This document shows, piece after piece, positions 27,632-38,761 of a stretch of DNA of 64,000 bases. Within the stretch, counting starts at the first letter, position 1. Every line of letters begins with the position of its first letter. The notes under the pieces were generated by a model. It had not been told where the DNA came from and made no database searches. It was given only the letters and a program-made list of their open reading frames with translations. A program made the position numbers and the translations under genes. Source of the DNA: Ostreococcus mediterraneus (lineage: Eukaryota > Chlorophyta > Mamiellophyceae > Mamiellales > Bathycoccaceae); NCBI GenBank assembly GCA_012295225.1, contig WMKK01000012.1, forward strand, positions 372,001-436,000, in the 5' to 3' direction.

Positions 27632-30600
27632 TTACTCGTCGTCTTCGTCTTCTTCCTTTGGCGAGTAATTCGTGGGCGAGTACGCTGGACTCGTGGGCGA
27701 GTATGCCGGACTCGTGGGCGAGTACGCCGGACTCGTGGGCGAGTACGCTGGGCTCGTGGGCGAGNNNNNNNNNNNNNNNNNNNNNNNNNNNNNNNNNNNN
27801 NNNNNNNNNNNNNNNNNNNNNNNNNNNNNNNNNNNNNNNNNNNNNNNNNNNNNNNNNNNNNNNNNNNNNNNNNNNNNNNNNNNNNNNNNNNNNNNNNNNN
27901 NNNNNNNNNGCTGGACTCGTGGGCGAGTACGCCGGACTTGTCGGCGAGTACGCCGGACTTGTCGGCGAGTACGCTGGGCTCGTGGGCGAATATGCCGGGC
28001 TCGTGGGCGAGTACGCTGGACTCGTGGGCGAGTATGCCGGACTCGTGGGCGAGTATGCCGGGCTCGTGGGCGAGTACGCTGGACTCGTNGCCGGGCTCGT
28101 GGGCGAGTACGCTGGACTCGTGGGCGAGTATGCCGGACTCGTGGGCGAGTATGCCGGGCTCGTGGGCGAGTACGCTGGACTCGTTGGGGAGTACGCCATA
28201 CCACCACCCGGAGAAAACCCTCCAACCCCTCCCGGTGAGAACGCCATACCATCGCTGTATGGGGAAAACGCCATGTGCGTGTCGAAAGGAGACGCATGCG
28301 GTGACAACAAAAACGACGGCGAGCGGCCACCGTAACTTGGAGTCTGGCTTCCTTCGCGACCAGGCGTCATGGAACCGCCGTGGCCAGGCGTTCGCATCAT
28401 ACCACTGTCCGTAAACAAATCTAAATCGATCGCCTCCTTGAGAAGCTCTTCGTTCAAGTGTACGCCGAATTCGCCCGTACCGATTGGGCAGAACTGACCG
28501 AGCATGATGTTTTCGCTCGGACCAGTCATGTTGTCGAGCTCGGAGAACGCTGCGGCTTCCAACAAAATGTCCACAGTTTCCTCGAATGAGCATCGCATCA
28601 ACGGACCGGTTTCCACACGGTTGATACCGTGACGAGTAATCGACATCAAGTGTCCTCTGTACGTCATAACTTCGACAAGGATGGCCAAGTGTCTGTAGTT
28701 GACATACGAGCCGTCGAATTCAATCACACCGCGAAGTTCCTTGAGAAGCGTGTTACGCACGGCTTCAATACCCAACACTTGAATCACCTCAATCAAGTGG
28801 TTACTCGTCGTACGCGTGAAGTCAACATCCGGATGCGCCATTACTTGCAACAAGTTGACGCCTTCGGTGTCCAACATCCACTCGGTTTGCTTTTCGAACA
28901 GGCCTGTCTTGGCGTTGACGGCGTTGGTCTTTGCTTCGCGAATGAAAACCTTCTTAATGTCTGGGATACCTCTAAGCGCCAAGTTGGAAAGCATTTGCGT
29001 CTCTAATCTCTTCAAAAATACTTCGTCTTCGGTGTCGGCGTCGGCATCTTGCTTCGTGCCTTCGGGATTCATGATGCGAATGCGAAGAACCAACTTTTCG
29101 CTGTTATCGTCGTTGAAGATGCACGACAAGTCGCCTTGGAAATCTTCATTAATGCGCTCGGCGACGTCAGCCATGAGAAGTTTCTTATCAACCATCATTT
29201 CACGGTTCAATTCGATGCGCAATAACCACGGTGACATGCGCGACGGGTCGACTTCTTCATCGGGCATCTCGTAGTACGCGCGAACGAATTCGCGATCCTC
29301 TTCAATCACAGTATCCGTAGGATCCGGATCGTAATGCACTTCGGTGACTGCCGCAACGGAGTGTAAAGTGGTGTACTCGAGCGACGCTTGCACGTTCTTC
29401 GCTTGGGTTCTGTCAGAAGCCAGTTCGGGTTTGAGTGCCACGGTAAGCGACGGCGTCTTGATCTGCTTGGCAATGTTGATGATTTCTTTGAGACGGGGGA
29501 CACCGAGCGTAACGTTCTTTGCGGACACACCGGCAAAGTGAAACGTGTTGAGCGTCATCTGCGTCGCGGGCTCACCAATGGATTGCGCCGCTACTGTGCC
29601 GATACCATCACCAGGCGGCGCGAGCGCCATCTTGAAGCGTGATTCTATTTCTCCGATGACCCAGTCGAAGCCCGCCGGCGTAAGCTTGTGTTCCTTCAAC
29701 ACGCGCTTGGCCGCCAAGTTGGCGCGCACGTGCGCGAAGAAAAGCATCGTACCGTTGCGTTGAGCCTCGATGGACAGCGCATCGTTACCAGGCACGACGA
29801 CAAGCTTTCGCAGCAACGCAGCGACGGATTCAATGACGTGCGTCACTTGCACTTCCTCACCCTTGCCCGGCGCGTACAAACCGTATTGCTTTTGCGCGTT
29901 CCAAATGATGCGCTTCATCGCAACCGGAAGATGGACGTTCGGATCACCTGTGGGACAAATCTTACGTAATTCTACTCGATCGGCTTGGAGACGGTCCCAT
30001 TCACGGTCAAGGATCTCGCGAACCTTGGCGCTGTGAGACAACTCGCTCGCTTGTTCGTCGCTCAACCAGCCCTTGCTAAAGTTGGGCGCGTCGGGGTCGA
30101 TGTGGAACTTGTTCGCAAAGTCCTTGACACTCAAACGCAACGTATCAATGCTTTGCGACTCAATCATGGTAGCATCCATACCATCCTCACCATACAAGAA
30201 CTGAATGACGTCGCCGACGCTGTTGCGGACGGTGCCGTCATACTTGACGACGACATCCTCCATCGCCTTGACGAGACGACGTTGAATGTAACCCGTTTCT
30301 GAAGTCTTAACCGCGGTATCGATCAAACCTTCACGACCACCCATGGCGTGGAAGAAGAACTCTTGCGGTGTCAAACCACGAAGGTACGAGTTCTCAACGA
30401 AACCACGGGATTCAGGACCAAAGTCATCCTTGCTAAAGTGCGGCAACGTGCGGCCCTTGAAGCCGTAAGGGATACGCTTACCTTCAACGTTTTGCTGACC
30501 GACGCAAGCAATCATCTGCGAGATGTTCAAGAAAGAACCCTTCGAACCAGCGGTTACCATCATCTTGACATTGTTCGTATCCTTCAGCGAGTTTTGCGCG

Positions 30601-32973
30601 GAGTTACCCGCGTTGTCACGCGCCTTGTTCAAGATTTGGTTCACCTTCTGTTCAAACGATTGCTGCATTGTCATACCCGGCTGAAGTTCAAGCTCGTTGT
30701 TTTGAGCGAGCTTGATAACTTCCTTCACATCCTGCTTCGCCTTGGTGATCGTGTTGTTAATGGAATACATCGTCTCGTCGTCGGCAATCGTATCGGCGAT
30801 ACCGACGGTGAAACCGTGGTGCAAGACCCAGTAGTTGACGAGCGTCTGCGTTTGCGAGATGAGACCTCGCGCGGCATTTGGTCCCCACTCTTCCCAAGTG
30901 ACGTGGATCAAACCACCGCCACCGCTACCCATGGTCTTCTTACACAACGTACCCGTCAACAATTCACCTTGCTCGATGCGCACGCCCGTGTCGTCGACGC
31001 TAAAGTTCATGTCGTCGGCGTCTCTCGCCCAAGCGCTCGTGCGCAACAAGTTCACCTTGGGAAGCATCATGGAAAACACTTGCTTACCGGTCCACAACGG
31101 CTCAGGTTTGAGAATAGCAGGCTTGGGCATCTTGCCATCCCAATCTTCGAGCCACATTATGATGTTCATAAAGACATCCTTCTTGATGAACGTGTCGCGC
31201 TTGGTGATCAAACGGCAGCCGAGCAACGTGTCTTGCACAATAGCCATGACTGGTTTGTTCGCCTGCGGCGAAACAATCATCTTCGGGACCATCATCAACT
31301 CCTTGACCTCGGCGCGCGTTTCGTACGATTGCGGAAGGTGCATGTTCATTTCATCACCATCGAAATCGGCGTTGTACGGCGGCGTCACCGACAAGTTCAA
31401 TCTAAACGTCGAGTAAGGCATGATTCGCACGCGATGACCCATGATGGACATCTTGTGCAACGACGGCTGCCGGTTAAACAACACAACATCACCATTGATC
31501 ATGTGTCGCTCCACCTTGTAGCCGTACTCCAAGCGCTTCTCGCTAGACTTTTTCAAGAAACGCAAATCCAAACGCTGACCATCCTCACGAATAATGTACC
31601 GAGCGCCCGTTTCACCAGGCGGCGGGTGCGGGCCATTCTCCACCAATCGCTGCAAGCGTTCGATGTTGTACGGCGTTACCGTCTCCGGGTACGTCATATT
31701 CAGCGCGATGGACCACGGCACGCCGAGTTCGTCGAGCATTAAGTTCGGGTCGGGGGTGATGACAGTACGCGCCGAGAAATCGACGCGCTTACCCATCAAG
31801 TTCCCTCGAATACGCCCAGCCTTACCCTTCAAACGCTCAGAAATAGACTTGATGGGGCGTCCGCTTCGCGTCAAAGCACGAGGCATCCCCGCCACGGTGT
31901 TGTCCATAAACGTCATGATGTGGTACTGGAGGAGTTCTGTAAATTCTAAGATGACGTGCTGAGGCGCACCATTTTGCTCTTGGCGCTCCAAGTTTTTGTT
32001 CGTTCTCACGATTTCCATCAACTTGACTGTCAAATCATCCTCAGAACGCGTGGACGCGTCGAAGGAGACGGACGGGCGCACCGGCGGCGGCGGCACGGGC
32101 ATCACTTGCAAGATGAACCAATCCGGACGCGCGTGCTCGGGGTTTAAACCCAAAATACGGCAATCCTCGTCGGAGATTCCCTTCAAGATTTGCAACGCAC
32201 GCTCAGCTGTAATGATCACCTTGCGTTCACCACCTTCGGGCAACAATTCCTCGTCTCTGTGCTTGAACTCGGCGGTGATCTTCATCCCTTCCAAACGGTA
32301 CTGCGGCTGCGCGGTTCCCGTGTACGGACACACACTCTTCGACTTGCACGCATCAACCAACTTCTTCAAGCGGTTCTTAGGATTCTTAATACGCATCAAC
32401 TGCGCGTACTTTGCATCCTCCTCCTTGTGCAACAACAACTGCGAAGACGAGTACCCGACGCACCGCAAGCACTTCAACACGACGTTGATAAACCCGTGAT
32501 GAAACACGGGTTTCGCCAACTCCAAGTGTCCAAAGTACCCAGGCGTCTGCACCGAATCACATCCATCGGTTTCGCACACCGACCCACGATCCATGGTGCC
32601 CATACGCGGATCGCTCAACCCACCGCGCTTGGGACGTCCCTTGTCGTACGTCTCGCTCGTCTCAATCTCACACACCGACATCTTACGCTACGCACGCGCG
32701 TACGACAGCACACGAATGGGGAAACACACGCACAGTCAGTCTCTATCACAATCAATCGCCCCCACGCGCGTAACCCGCCTCACGCGCGCACGCATCGCGC
32801 AAGATCGTCCAAAGATCAGCCTCCAGAATGCGCGGGCGACCCCTCGGGACTCGCGATCGAACGGCGCGTCGACGGTGACGTACGATTTCGTCCGGGCTCA
32901 GCACGCCGAACTGCACCGCGGTGACGCGGCATAGTTCCGCGGTCGAGTGCGGGAATCGGTCGTGGACGGACAT
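27632..32973 (-). CDS. RPB1: RNA polymerase II largest subunit RPB1
   Basis: Two exons: 32884-32973 ([20 protein letters not shown] ... LSPDEI) and 27632-32687, joined by a 196-bp phase-0 intron (donor GTACGT, CTGAC branch, acceptor CGTAG). The join gives [14 protein letters not shown], the conserved RPB1 start. Clamp, the catalytic [12 protein letters not shown], bridge helix and trigger loop ([22 protein letters not shown]) are all present. The C-terminal domain is YSPTSPA heptads (13 complete plus one cut heptad seen before the gap, about four after), ending [17 protein letters not shown] run of 145 N (27765-27909) and one N at 28089 interrupt the CTD; 145 is not a multiple of three, so the frame changes across the gap in this assembly and total length is unknown. 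Confidence 0.96.
27659..28195 (-). repeat. 21-bp tandem repeats coding the RPB1 CTD, with assembly gaps
   Basis: Units code YSPTSPA with small synonymous changes. Two blocks of 95 bp, 27994-28088 and 28090-28184, are identical and separated only by the N at 28089; nine bases of one unit (Tyr-Ser-Pro) are missing at the join. The larger N run follows at 27765-27909. Confidence 0.9.
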
Positions 32974-33057
32974 GGCGAAAGTGCGTCGCACTCTGAAGAG
33001 GACCTTGAGGGCAGGGTTTGGGACGTGCGCTCGCGAGCTCTGAGCTCTGACGTCGCG

Positions 33058-34146
33058 TTACAATGACTTTGGGATGCGTTTATTCGCGACGTAATGACGA
33101 TACCGCGGCACGCCCGCGGCGCGTTCGGTATTTCTAAATAATTCCAAGCTCGGCAGGGCTTCGTCCCACGGACCGGCGATTTGAGTCTTGCTTCGAGCGA
33201 CGCTTTGCACGAGAAACGTCGGCGCGCCGAGCGCGAGACACGCGGCTCCGACGGCGTACGCGATGGCTAATTCCGCGTGATGCGCGCGTACGGCGATGAA
33301 TGCGACGACGTGCATGACGATAATGACACATACATGCAATGTCGTGGAGAATGAGCGCACGGCGCGCCAGACGTATGGGCTTAAGACGTACGATTCCACG
33401 GCGAGCAACGCGTCCACGTAGGCGCTCCGCGCGTCGTCGAATCGAGACGCGAGCAGCATGGACGCGAACATGGACGCCCCGAGCGAAAACGTGCTCGCCA
33501 GCTGCTTCGTCTCCAGATTCATAAACGCGTAATCATACGTTATCGCGTACGTCACGAGCGCGAGACACGCGCAGACGTGCGCGGTGTCGCTCGACATCGC
33601 CGCCGTCATGGTTTGACACAGCGGCGCGAGCGCCGCCAACCCGCACGTCGTCAGCGCGCCCAATCGCACGCTACGAAGGACGCGCCACAGAAACCGCACC
33701 AACGGCGTCCGACGACCACCACTACACCTCGCTCCATCGCCATCGCGCGTGTCATCGCGCACGTCGTCGCCTATACACGCCCACGCGCACAAACCGACAA
33801 CCAACGCGCCGCGCGCCCGACGCGCCCACGCGTCCACATCAACCATCCCCGTCCGCATCGTCCCGTGCGCGCACGCGTGTAACACCACCACGCAACACTG
33901 CTGCGATATCGTCATCGACGTCAGCGCGCTCGCGCGCCATCGACGGTGTCGCACGTTGGCGTTGATGCGCAAGCGAGAGAGAAACAGCTCGGGGTCGGTG
34001 TAATTGTCATCCACCGCCGCCGTCGTCGCCGTCGACGATGCGCTCGCGCGCGCGGCGTCGCCGGCGTCGTCATCACCACCGTCGTCCACGCCCGCGCGCG
34101 GGTCGTAGAGCACGCGGTACGGACGCCGCGTCACGCCAACCTCCAT
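33058..34146 (-). CDS. PIGC: PIG-C/GPI2, GPI-GlcNAc transferase subunit
   Basis: 362 residues, multi-spanning. Family blocks: RRPYRVLYDPRAGVDDG at the start, NYTDPELFLSRLRIN, TSMTISQQCCVVVLH, then TMTAAMSSDTAH, ITYDYAF and SLGASMFASMLLASRF, with about eight hydrophobic segments. PIG-C is part of the ER enzyme that moves GlcNAc from UDP-GlcNAc to phosphatidylinositol, the first GPI-anchor step. A Thr/Asp/Ala-rich insert follows the start motif, and a second lies between the first two membrane segments. The ATG at 34146 is only 23 bp from the divergent ubiquitin protease start. Confidence 0.88.
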   Translation of the reverse strand: MEVGVTRRPYRVLYDPRAGVDDGGDDDAGDAARASASSTATTAAVDDNYTDPELFLSRLRINANVRHRRWRASALTSMTISQQCCVVVLHACAHGTMRTGMVDVDAWARRARGALVVGLCAWACIGDDVRDDTRDGDGARCSGGRRTPLVRFLWRVLRSVRLGALTTCGLAALAPLCQTMTAAMSSDTAHVCACLALVTYAITYDYAFMNLETKQLASTFSLGASMFASMLLASRFDDARSAYVDALLAVESYVLSPYVWRAVRSFSTTLHVCVIIVMHVVAFIAVRAHHAELAIAYAVGAACLALGAPTFLVQSVARSKTQIAGPWDEALPSLELFRNTERAAGVPRYRHYVANKRIPKSL

Positions 34147-34169
34147 GGCTTCGCCCGTCGCGTCAACCA

Positions 34170-35834
34170 ATGCCGACGCCACTCGTCGTCGCCAGTGCCT
34201 CCATGTCGCGCACCGACGCCCGCGCGCGCGCGCATAGCGATAACAACGACGCAGCGCGACGCGCTGACGCGTGCGCGCGCGCCGCACGCGCGCGCGCGAC
34301 GTCCCCGGCGCGCGTCAAGGTGAATCTGAGCACCCCAGACCAATCGATGCCGCCGACGACGCGCGCCGACGCCGACGCCGACGCGGACGACCCCGCCGCT
34401 GGCGCGCGCGCGCGACGGCGATGGCGCGCCTCGGCGTCCGCCTCCTTGGACGGCGTCGAGCTGAGCGATTGGTTCGATGACGGCGATGATTCAGGTGGAG
34501 CGTCGAATCATTGGACGCGCGCGCGCGCGACCGACGACGACGTTTCAAACGACGACGACGACGGCGAGTTCTGCATCGACCTCGACGCACCGCACCATCG
34601 CGCGCGACGCGTTTTCGCACCACTGACACGCGCTGAAGACTCCGTCGCGTTCCCACGCACGCCGGCGCTGCGGACGTACGCGCGGCGTAAACGCGCGGCG
34701 TTTGACGCCTCGGCGCCCGGATTTCTCCCGGGCGCGCAGATGGATTTCAATTTACGCGCGCTCGAACGCGTCGATGATCGACCTTGTGCGAGTCGTCGAA
34801 GTGCGGTGGATGTTTCGGCGTCTGGCGCGCCCGGGGTGGCGAATGTGGGGAACACGTGTTACGTCGCGGCGTCGTTGCAATTGTTGCGATCGATGCCGAC
34901 GTTTACCGCGGATGTTCGTCGAGCGGCGCGATTCGATCGGCCACTCGTGCGTGCGTTGGATGCGTTCTTCGCGTCGACCGTGGATAATCCACCGAGCGTG
35001 GTGGCTATTAAGGGCGCGGTCGCGATGGGGGGGTATCCTGAATTCGAAGGATTCGAGCAACACGATTGCATGGAATTTCTTACGGCGACGCTCGCTCGGA
35101 TCGAATGCGAAATGGGCGCCGAGAACGCGCACGCGTGTCCGAGTCGATTAAACTTTTCGTGGCGAAGCGAGCATCGATTGACGTGCGAGTCGTGTGGAGA
35201 CGTGTCGACGCACGACGAGGAGCAGTGCGCGTTGAGTTTGGCGTTGCGTGCGCCGGACGAGCACAACGTGTCCATCGCCGAGCTCGCCGAGCGGTATTTC
35301 ACCCCCGAGCGCGGATTGAGTCGACGGTGCGAGCGCGAATCGTGTAGAGGTGAGATGTGCACGAGCGCGCGATCGCTCAAGACGCTTCCCCGCGTGTTAC
35401 TCGTGCATCTTAAGCGGTTTACGACGGAGATTGTGCGCGATGACGTCGTTCGCGTGGGGAAGATTCGGACGTCGGTGCGCGTGCCGGGGACGTTGACGTT
35501 GGACGCGTACGTCGGCGCCGGTGGCGGGGATGAAGACCACGGCGATGTTCGCGAAGTGGCGCGAGCGACTCGCGCGCGGTTGCGAGGCGTCGTCTCACAC
35601 TTGGGATCGGCGGTGTCTTCGGGACACTTTATCGCGCATGTGCGAGATGATGACGTCGATCATTCGCAATGGTCGATGTTCGACGACGAGCGCGTGAGTT
35701 CCTACGTCGCTCGGAACGACGCGATGGATGCGCCACAGAATTCTAAAACGCCGCCAAATGAGTCAACGCGATCGCAACCTTTTGAGCGCGAATGCTACTT
35801 GGTGGCGTTCGAATGCGACGCGACGAATGCGTGA
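34170..35834 (+). CDS. Ubiquitin-specific protease (USP/UBP)
   Basis: 554 residues. The first 225 are low-complexity (Arg, Ala, Asp). The catalytic domain has the Cys box GVANVGNTCYVAASLQLL, the QHDCMEFL box, a zinc ribbon from CESCGD and CERESCRGEMC, and the His box GSAVSSGHFIAHVRD followed by WSMFDDERVS and YLVAFE. All triad positions are therefore intact. It would remove ubiquitin from proteins; the domain is compact and resembles plant UBP and yeast Doa4-type folds, but substrate is unknown. A second ATG at 34203 is also possible. Confidence 0.88.
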   Translation: MPTPLVVASASMSRTDARARAHSDNNDAARRADACARAARARATSPARVKVNLSTPDQSMPPTTRADADADADDPAAGARARRRWRASASASLDGVELSDWFDDGDDSGGASNHWTRARATDDDVSNDDDDGEFCIDLDAPHHRARRVFAPLTRAEDSVAFPRTPALRTYARRKRAAFDASAPGFLPGAQMDFNLRALERVDDRPCASRRSAVDVSASGAPGVANVGNTCYVAASLQLLRSMPTFTADVRRAARFDRPLVRALDAFFASTVDNPPSVVAIKGAVAMGGYPEFEGFEQHDCMEFLTATLARIECEMGAENAHACPSRLNFSWRSEHRLTCESCGDVSTHDEEQCALSLALRAPDEHNVSIAELAERYFTPERGLSRRCERESCRGEMCTSARSLKTLPRVLLVHLKRFTTEIVRDDVVRVGKIRTSVRVPGTLTLDAYVGAGGGDEDHGDVREVARATRARLRGVVSHLGSAVSSGHFIAHVRDDDVDHSQWSMFDDERVSSYVARNDAMDAPQNSKTPPNESTRSQPFERECYLVAFECDATNA

Positions 35835-36029
35835 GCGCGCTTGACGACGGACGGCATTTGTATTTGTTCTCTTCGACCGGCGTCGCGCTGGTACCCGATG
35901 CTGCTGCTGTAACTTTGAAATGTATATGATGATGATGATGACGATGAATAATGTTTATCAATCTACCAACTGATACCTAATTACATGCGCTATAAGTTGT
36001 GTGTGTGTGCGTGCTACTGATGTTTTAAA

Positions 36030-36974
36030 TTACGTCGGCGGCGCTCCGTACATGCGCTCAAAATTCTTCGCGTGTCGCAACACGGCGAGCACGGCGAGCG
36101 AACTCCCACCATCCAACCCATCGAGGAGCGCGGTCTCGTCTCGTTCGCCGCGCCAAATGGCCTCAATGGTTTCACCTTTGAGCATCCACCCTTGGCTGAC
36201 GAGATGAGGAATGACTTCAAACTGTACAATTTTTTTGCGTTCGGCGTCTTCTTCGGTTAACCACGCGCACGCCGCGATGGCTTCAAACGCGCTATCCAAT
36301 TGCTTCAATGCCTGATGTACATCCATCGTTTGCTTCTTGCGCATCGATGGGTTGCTCGGCATTGGATCGCGATACGCGTGAGGCACGGCGTCTTCGTCTT
36401 CAACGCTCGCGCTCGACCGCGATGTCTCTCCGTGATCGCGCCGCCGACGCCGCTCCTCTTCAACCTCTTCATCCGTGCGCGTCGTGCTCCAATCCATCTC
36501 ACCCCACGTAAACCGCCGCTCGATCCCCACCGCGGCAAACAACGACCCCAAATCCCTCGCCACGACGTTTCGACAATCCCCCCCAGTCGTGCGCAGCACA
36601 AACGGCACCTCGCGGACGCCCGACGCGCCGTCGGCGTCGCGCACGTAAAACCGCAACCGCCGCACCTTGGCCCCTGGCAGCTGCTTACTCTTCTGCACCC
36701 CATCCAGCGTCCCTTGCACGTGCGCCAGCGCGTCCGCATTCACGCGCGACAACTCCGGATGCGTCGCCGCGAGCACATCCGGGTGCACCAGCCGCACCAG
36801 CGCCGTCATGTTCGCCTTGAGCGTCGGCCCATCGCCGGCGCCGCCCATCGTCGTCGACGTCGCGGACACGTCGCGCGTCGTCGCCCATCCGCCGCCGCGC
36901 GACGCCGCGACGCGCGCCAGCGAACGCGACGCGCGCGCCAACGTCGCCGTCGCGCACCGTCGCCTCGCGTGCAT
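36030..36974 (-). CDS. DUF4460 (TCAIM-like) mitochondrial protein
   Basis: 314 residues. An Arg/Ala-rich presequence (MHARRRCATATLARASRSLA) predicts mitochondrial import. Residues about 50-85 (LKANMTALVRLVHPDVLA ... VNADALAHVQGTLDG) fit DUF4460, a J-domain-like segment with an HPD, found in TCAIM and related mitochondrial proteins. The rest is partly helical with an acidic/Arg-rich linker and a conserved-looking helical end (HLVSQGWMLKGETIEAIWRG). Function is not established; TCAIM promotes turnover of 2-oxoglutarate dehydrogenase in animals. Confidence 0.7.
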   Translation of the reverse strand: MHARRRCATATLARASRSLARVAASRGGGWATTRDVSATSTTMGGAGDGPTLKANMTALVRLVHPDVLAATHPELSRVNADALAHVQGTLDGVQKSKQLPGAKVRRLRFYVRDADGASGVREVPFVLRTTGGDCRNVVARDLGSLFAAVGIERRFTWGEMDWSTTRTDEEVEEERRRRRDHGETSRSSASVEDEDAVPHAYRDPMPSNPSMRKKQTMDVHQALKQLDSAFEAIAACAWLTEEDAERKKIVQFEVIPHLVSQGWMLKGETIEAIWRGERDETALLDGLDGGSSLAVLAVLRHAKNFERMYGAPPT

Positions 36975-37405
36975 CGCGCGCGACACCGCGTCCGAATGCC
37001 GCCTCGAGCGCGCGCGCGCGCTGGTCGAACGATGTCAGATGTCAGATGCGCGCGAATGCGACACCATCCTCACGCCAGTCTCGCCTTCGATCAGCACACG
37101 CACAATGAAACGACGCCGCCGCAATAACACAGATATCTATGACATTCCCCAGCGCTCGCCGTCCGTCGCCGTCGTCGTCGTCGTCGCCTCGGTCGTCCTC
37201 GAGGGTGGAAGAAGACGACAGAAACCGCGTATGTACCCCCACACAACGGACATTTCGACCAATCATGACCCATATGTCCTTTGTGTGTACCCCATCCGCG
37301 ATCGTCGTTTCGGTATCCACGCGAGCGAACGGCGCGCGCCCGCATTGTTTGCCGCCGTCGCCGCCGCGCGTCGCGCACGCACGCACACGCACACGCGCGC
37401 GCGCG

Positions 37406-38761
37406 ATGGAACACGTTTCGCGCATGATGTTCACGTCGTCGCGAGCGACGGCTGGGACGACGACGACGACGACGCGCACGCGCGCGAATGGGTGCGCGCG
37501 TTCGGGGTGCCGAACGCGCGCGGGTGCGGCGTCGGTGCTGCGCGCGCGCGCGCCGCGCCGCGCGAGCGATGTTCTCGCGCGCGCGGGCGCGAATGACGCC
37601 GGGAATAACGAGCTCAAGGCGCCGTCGACGCCTGAGAGCCCGCGCGGGCAGCAGTTGGCGTATATTTTGCGCACGCAACCAGATATGTTTGACGTCGCCG
37701 TGGATTCGCAGCTCGACGCGCTCGGGGAAGAAATCGAGCGCGAAGGGCCGATTGAGGGCCAGGCTAAAGATCAGCAGTTGGTACTGTTTAAGCGCATCGC
37801 AGACGTGCGCGCGTTGGAGCGGCGACATGGGTTGGAGGATATCATTTATACGAGCATCATTCAAAAGTTTCTCAACGTCGGCGTGGATATGTTACCGCCG
37901 TTGAACGAAAGCGCGATGTTGAAGGGCATTGATTTGAACAAGTTGACGGACGGCGTGCATAGCAAGGAGGCACTTGAGATGGTACGCGAACATTTGTTGG
38001 CGGTTTTGGGACAAGGGTCGGAGAATGCGTACTCGTCGCAGCTCGTGCGCATGTCCAAGTTGCAAGCGGCGCAGGTGTACGCCGCGTCCATCATGTTTGG
38101 ATACTTTGTCACGCGCGCTGATAAGAGATTCCAGCTCGATCGCGCGTTAGGGACGCTTCCGCTCGATCCTATGGAAAGCGCGATGGCGTTAGAAAAGTTG
38201 TTTAATAGCGCGAGTGCGATGGATTCCATGGATGAAGCCGACGCGGCGCCAGTGAATTTTGGAGGCGCCGATTTTGATTTGTTTAGCGACGTAGCCAAAG
38301 CTGGCGGTGATCAGCGCAAGGCTGATGCGAACTCGAAATTGACGCTCAAGCAGTACATTCAAGGCTTCGACCAATCGACTTTGGCACAAACGGCGAGAAT
38401 TGTCTCCATGGAGGGCGTCGCTGTCGCCGAACGTCAAACCGGCGCGTTGTTTGGTTCCATCGAGGACCTCCAGCGCGAAATGCAAGACGCTGTTGGCATG
38501 AACGCTGCGACGCCGCAAGAGCTCCTGGACGCCGTGCAAGCTGTTGTGGCTGAAAATAAAGTGCAGACTTTGACATTGGCCTACGCGTCTCAGCGTCGAT
38601 TGGTGCTCGAAGCGGTGGCGTTTGGCGCGTTTTTGCGTCAATCCGAAACCTACGTCGACGGGTACAACGCGAAATTATTGACACCCACGCCACGAGGCCC
38701 GACTGGCCCGCCCGGAAACTCGTTACCGTCTGGTGACGACGACGGTCCAGTGAACGTGTAA
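37406..38761 (+). CDS. DUF760 plastid protein (UV-B-induced protein-like)
   Basis: 451 residues. The start MEHVSRMMFTSSRATAGT with Thr/Arg runs is a plastid transit peptide of about 60 residues. Two DUF760 units follow, one around QLDALGEEIEREG to QAAQVYAASIMFGYFV and a second around LKQYIQGFDQSTLAQTAR to LVLEAVAFGAFL. The order matches land-plant chloroplast proteins such as the UV-B-induced At3g17800 type; biochemical role unknown. The C-terminus is Pro/Gly-rich. Open codons upstream of 37406 are not supported because they overlap the divergent gene's promoter and show no homology. Confidence 0.8.
   Translation: MEHVSRMMFTSSRATAGTTTTTTRTRANGCARSGCRTRAGAASVLRARAPRRASDVLARAGANDAGNNELKAPSTPESPRGQQLAYILRTQPDMFDVAVDSQLDALGEEIEREGPIEGQAKDQQLVLFKRIADVRALERRHGLEDIIYTSIIQKFLNVGVDMLPPLNESAMLKGIDLNKLTDGVHSKEALEMVREHLLAVLGQGSENAYSSQLVRMSKLQAAQVYAASIMFGYFVTRADKRFQLDRALGTLPLDPMESAMALEKLFNSASAMDSMDEADAAPVNFGGADFDLFSDVAKAGGDQRKADANSKLTLKQYIQGFDQSTLAQTARIVSMEGVAVAERQTGALFGSIEDLQREMQDAVGMNAATPQELLDAVQAVVAENKVQTLTLAYASQRRLVLEAVAFGAFLRQSETYVDGYNAKLLTPTPRGPTGPPGNSLPSGDDDGPVNV

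Noticed and set aside
27483-27764. RPB1 reading that continues past the N run into LAHES/LAHEP repeats
   Set aside because: Caused by a gap length not divisible by three; the frame giving YSPTSPA and an acidic end is the true one.
27659-28195. CRISPR-like look of short regular repeats
   Set aside because: Units are contiguous 21-bp codons for CTD heptads with no spacers, in a eukaryotic gene.
30348-31742. 464-codon plus-strand frame opposite RPB1
   Set aside because: Shadow of RPB1 with His/Arg/Val-rich nonsense composition and no family signature.
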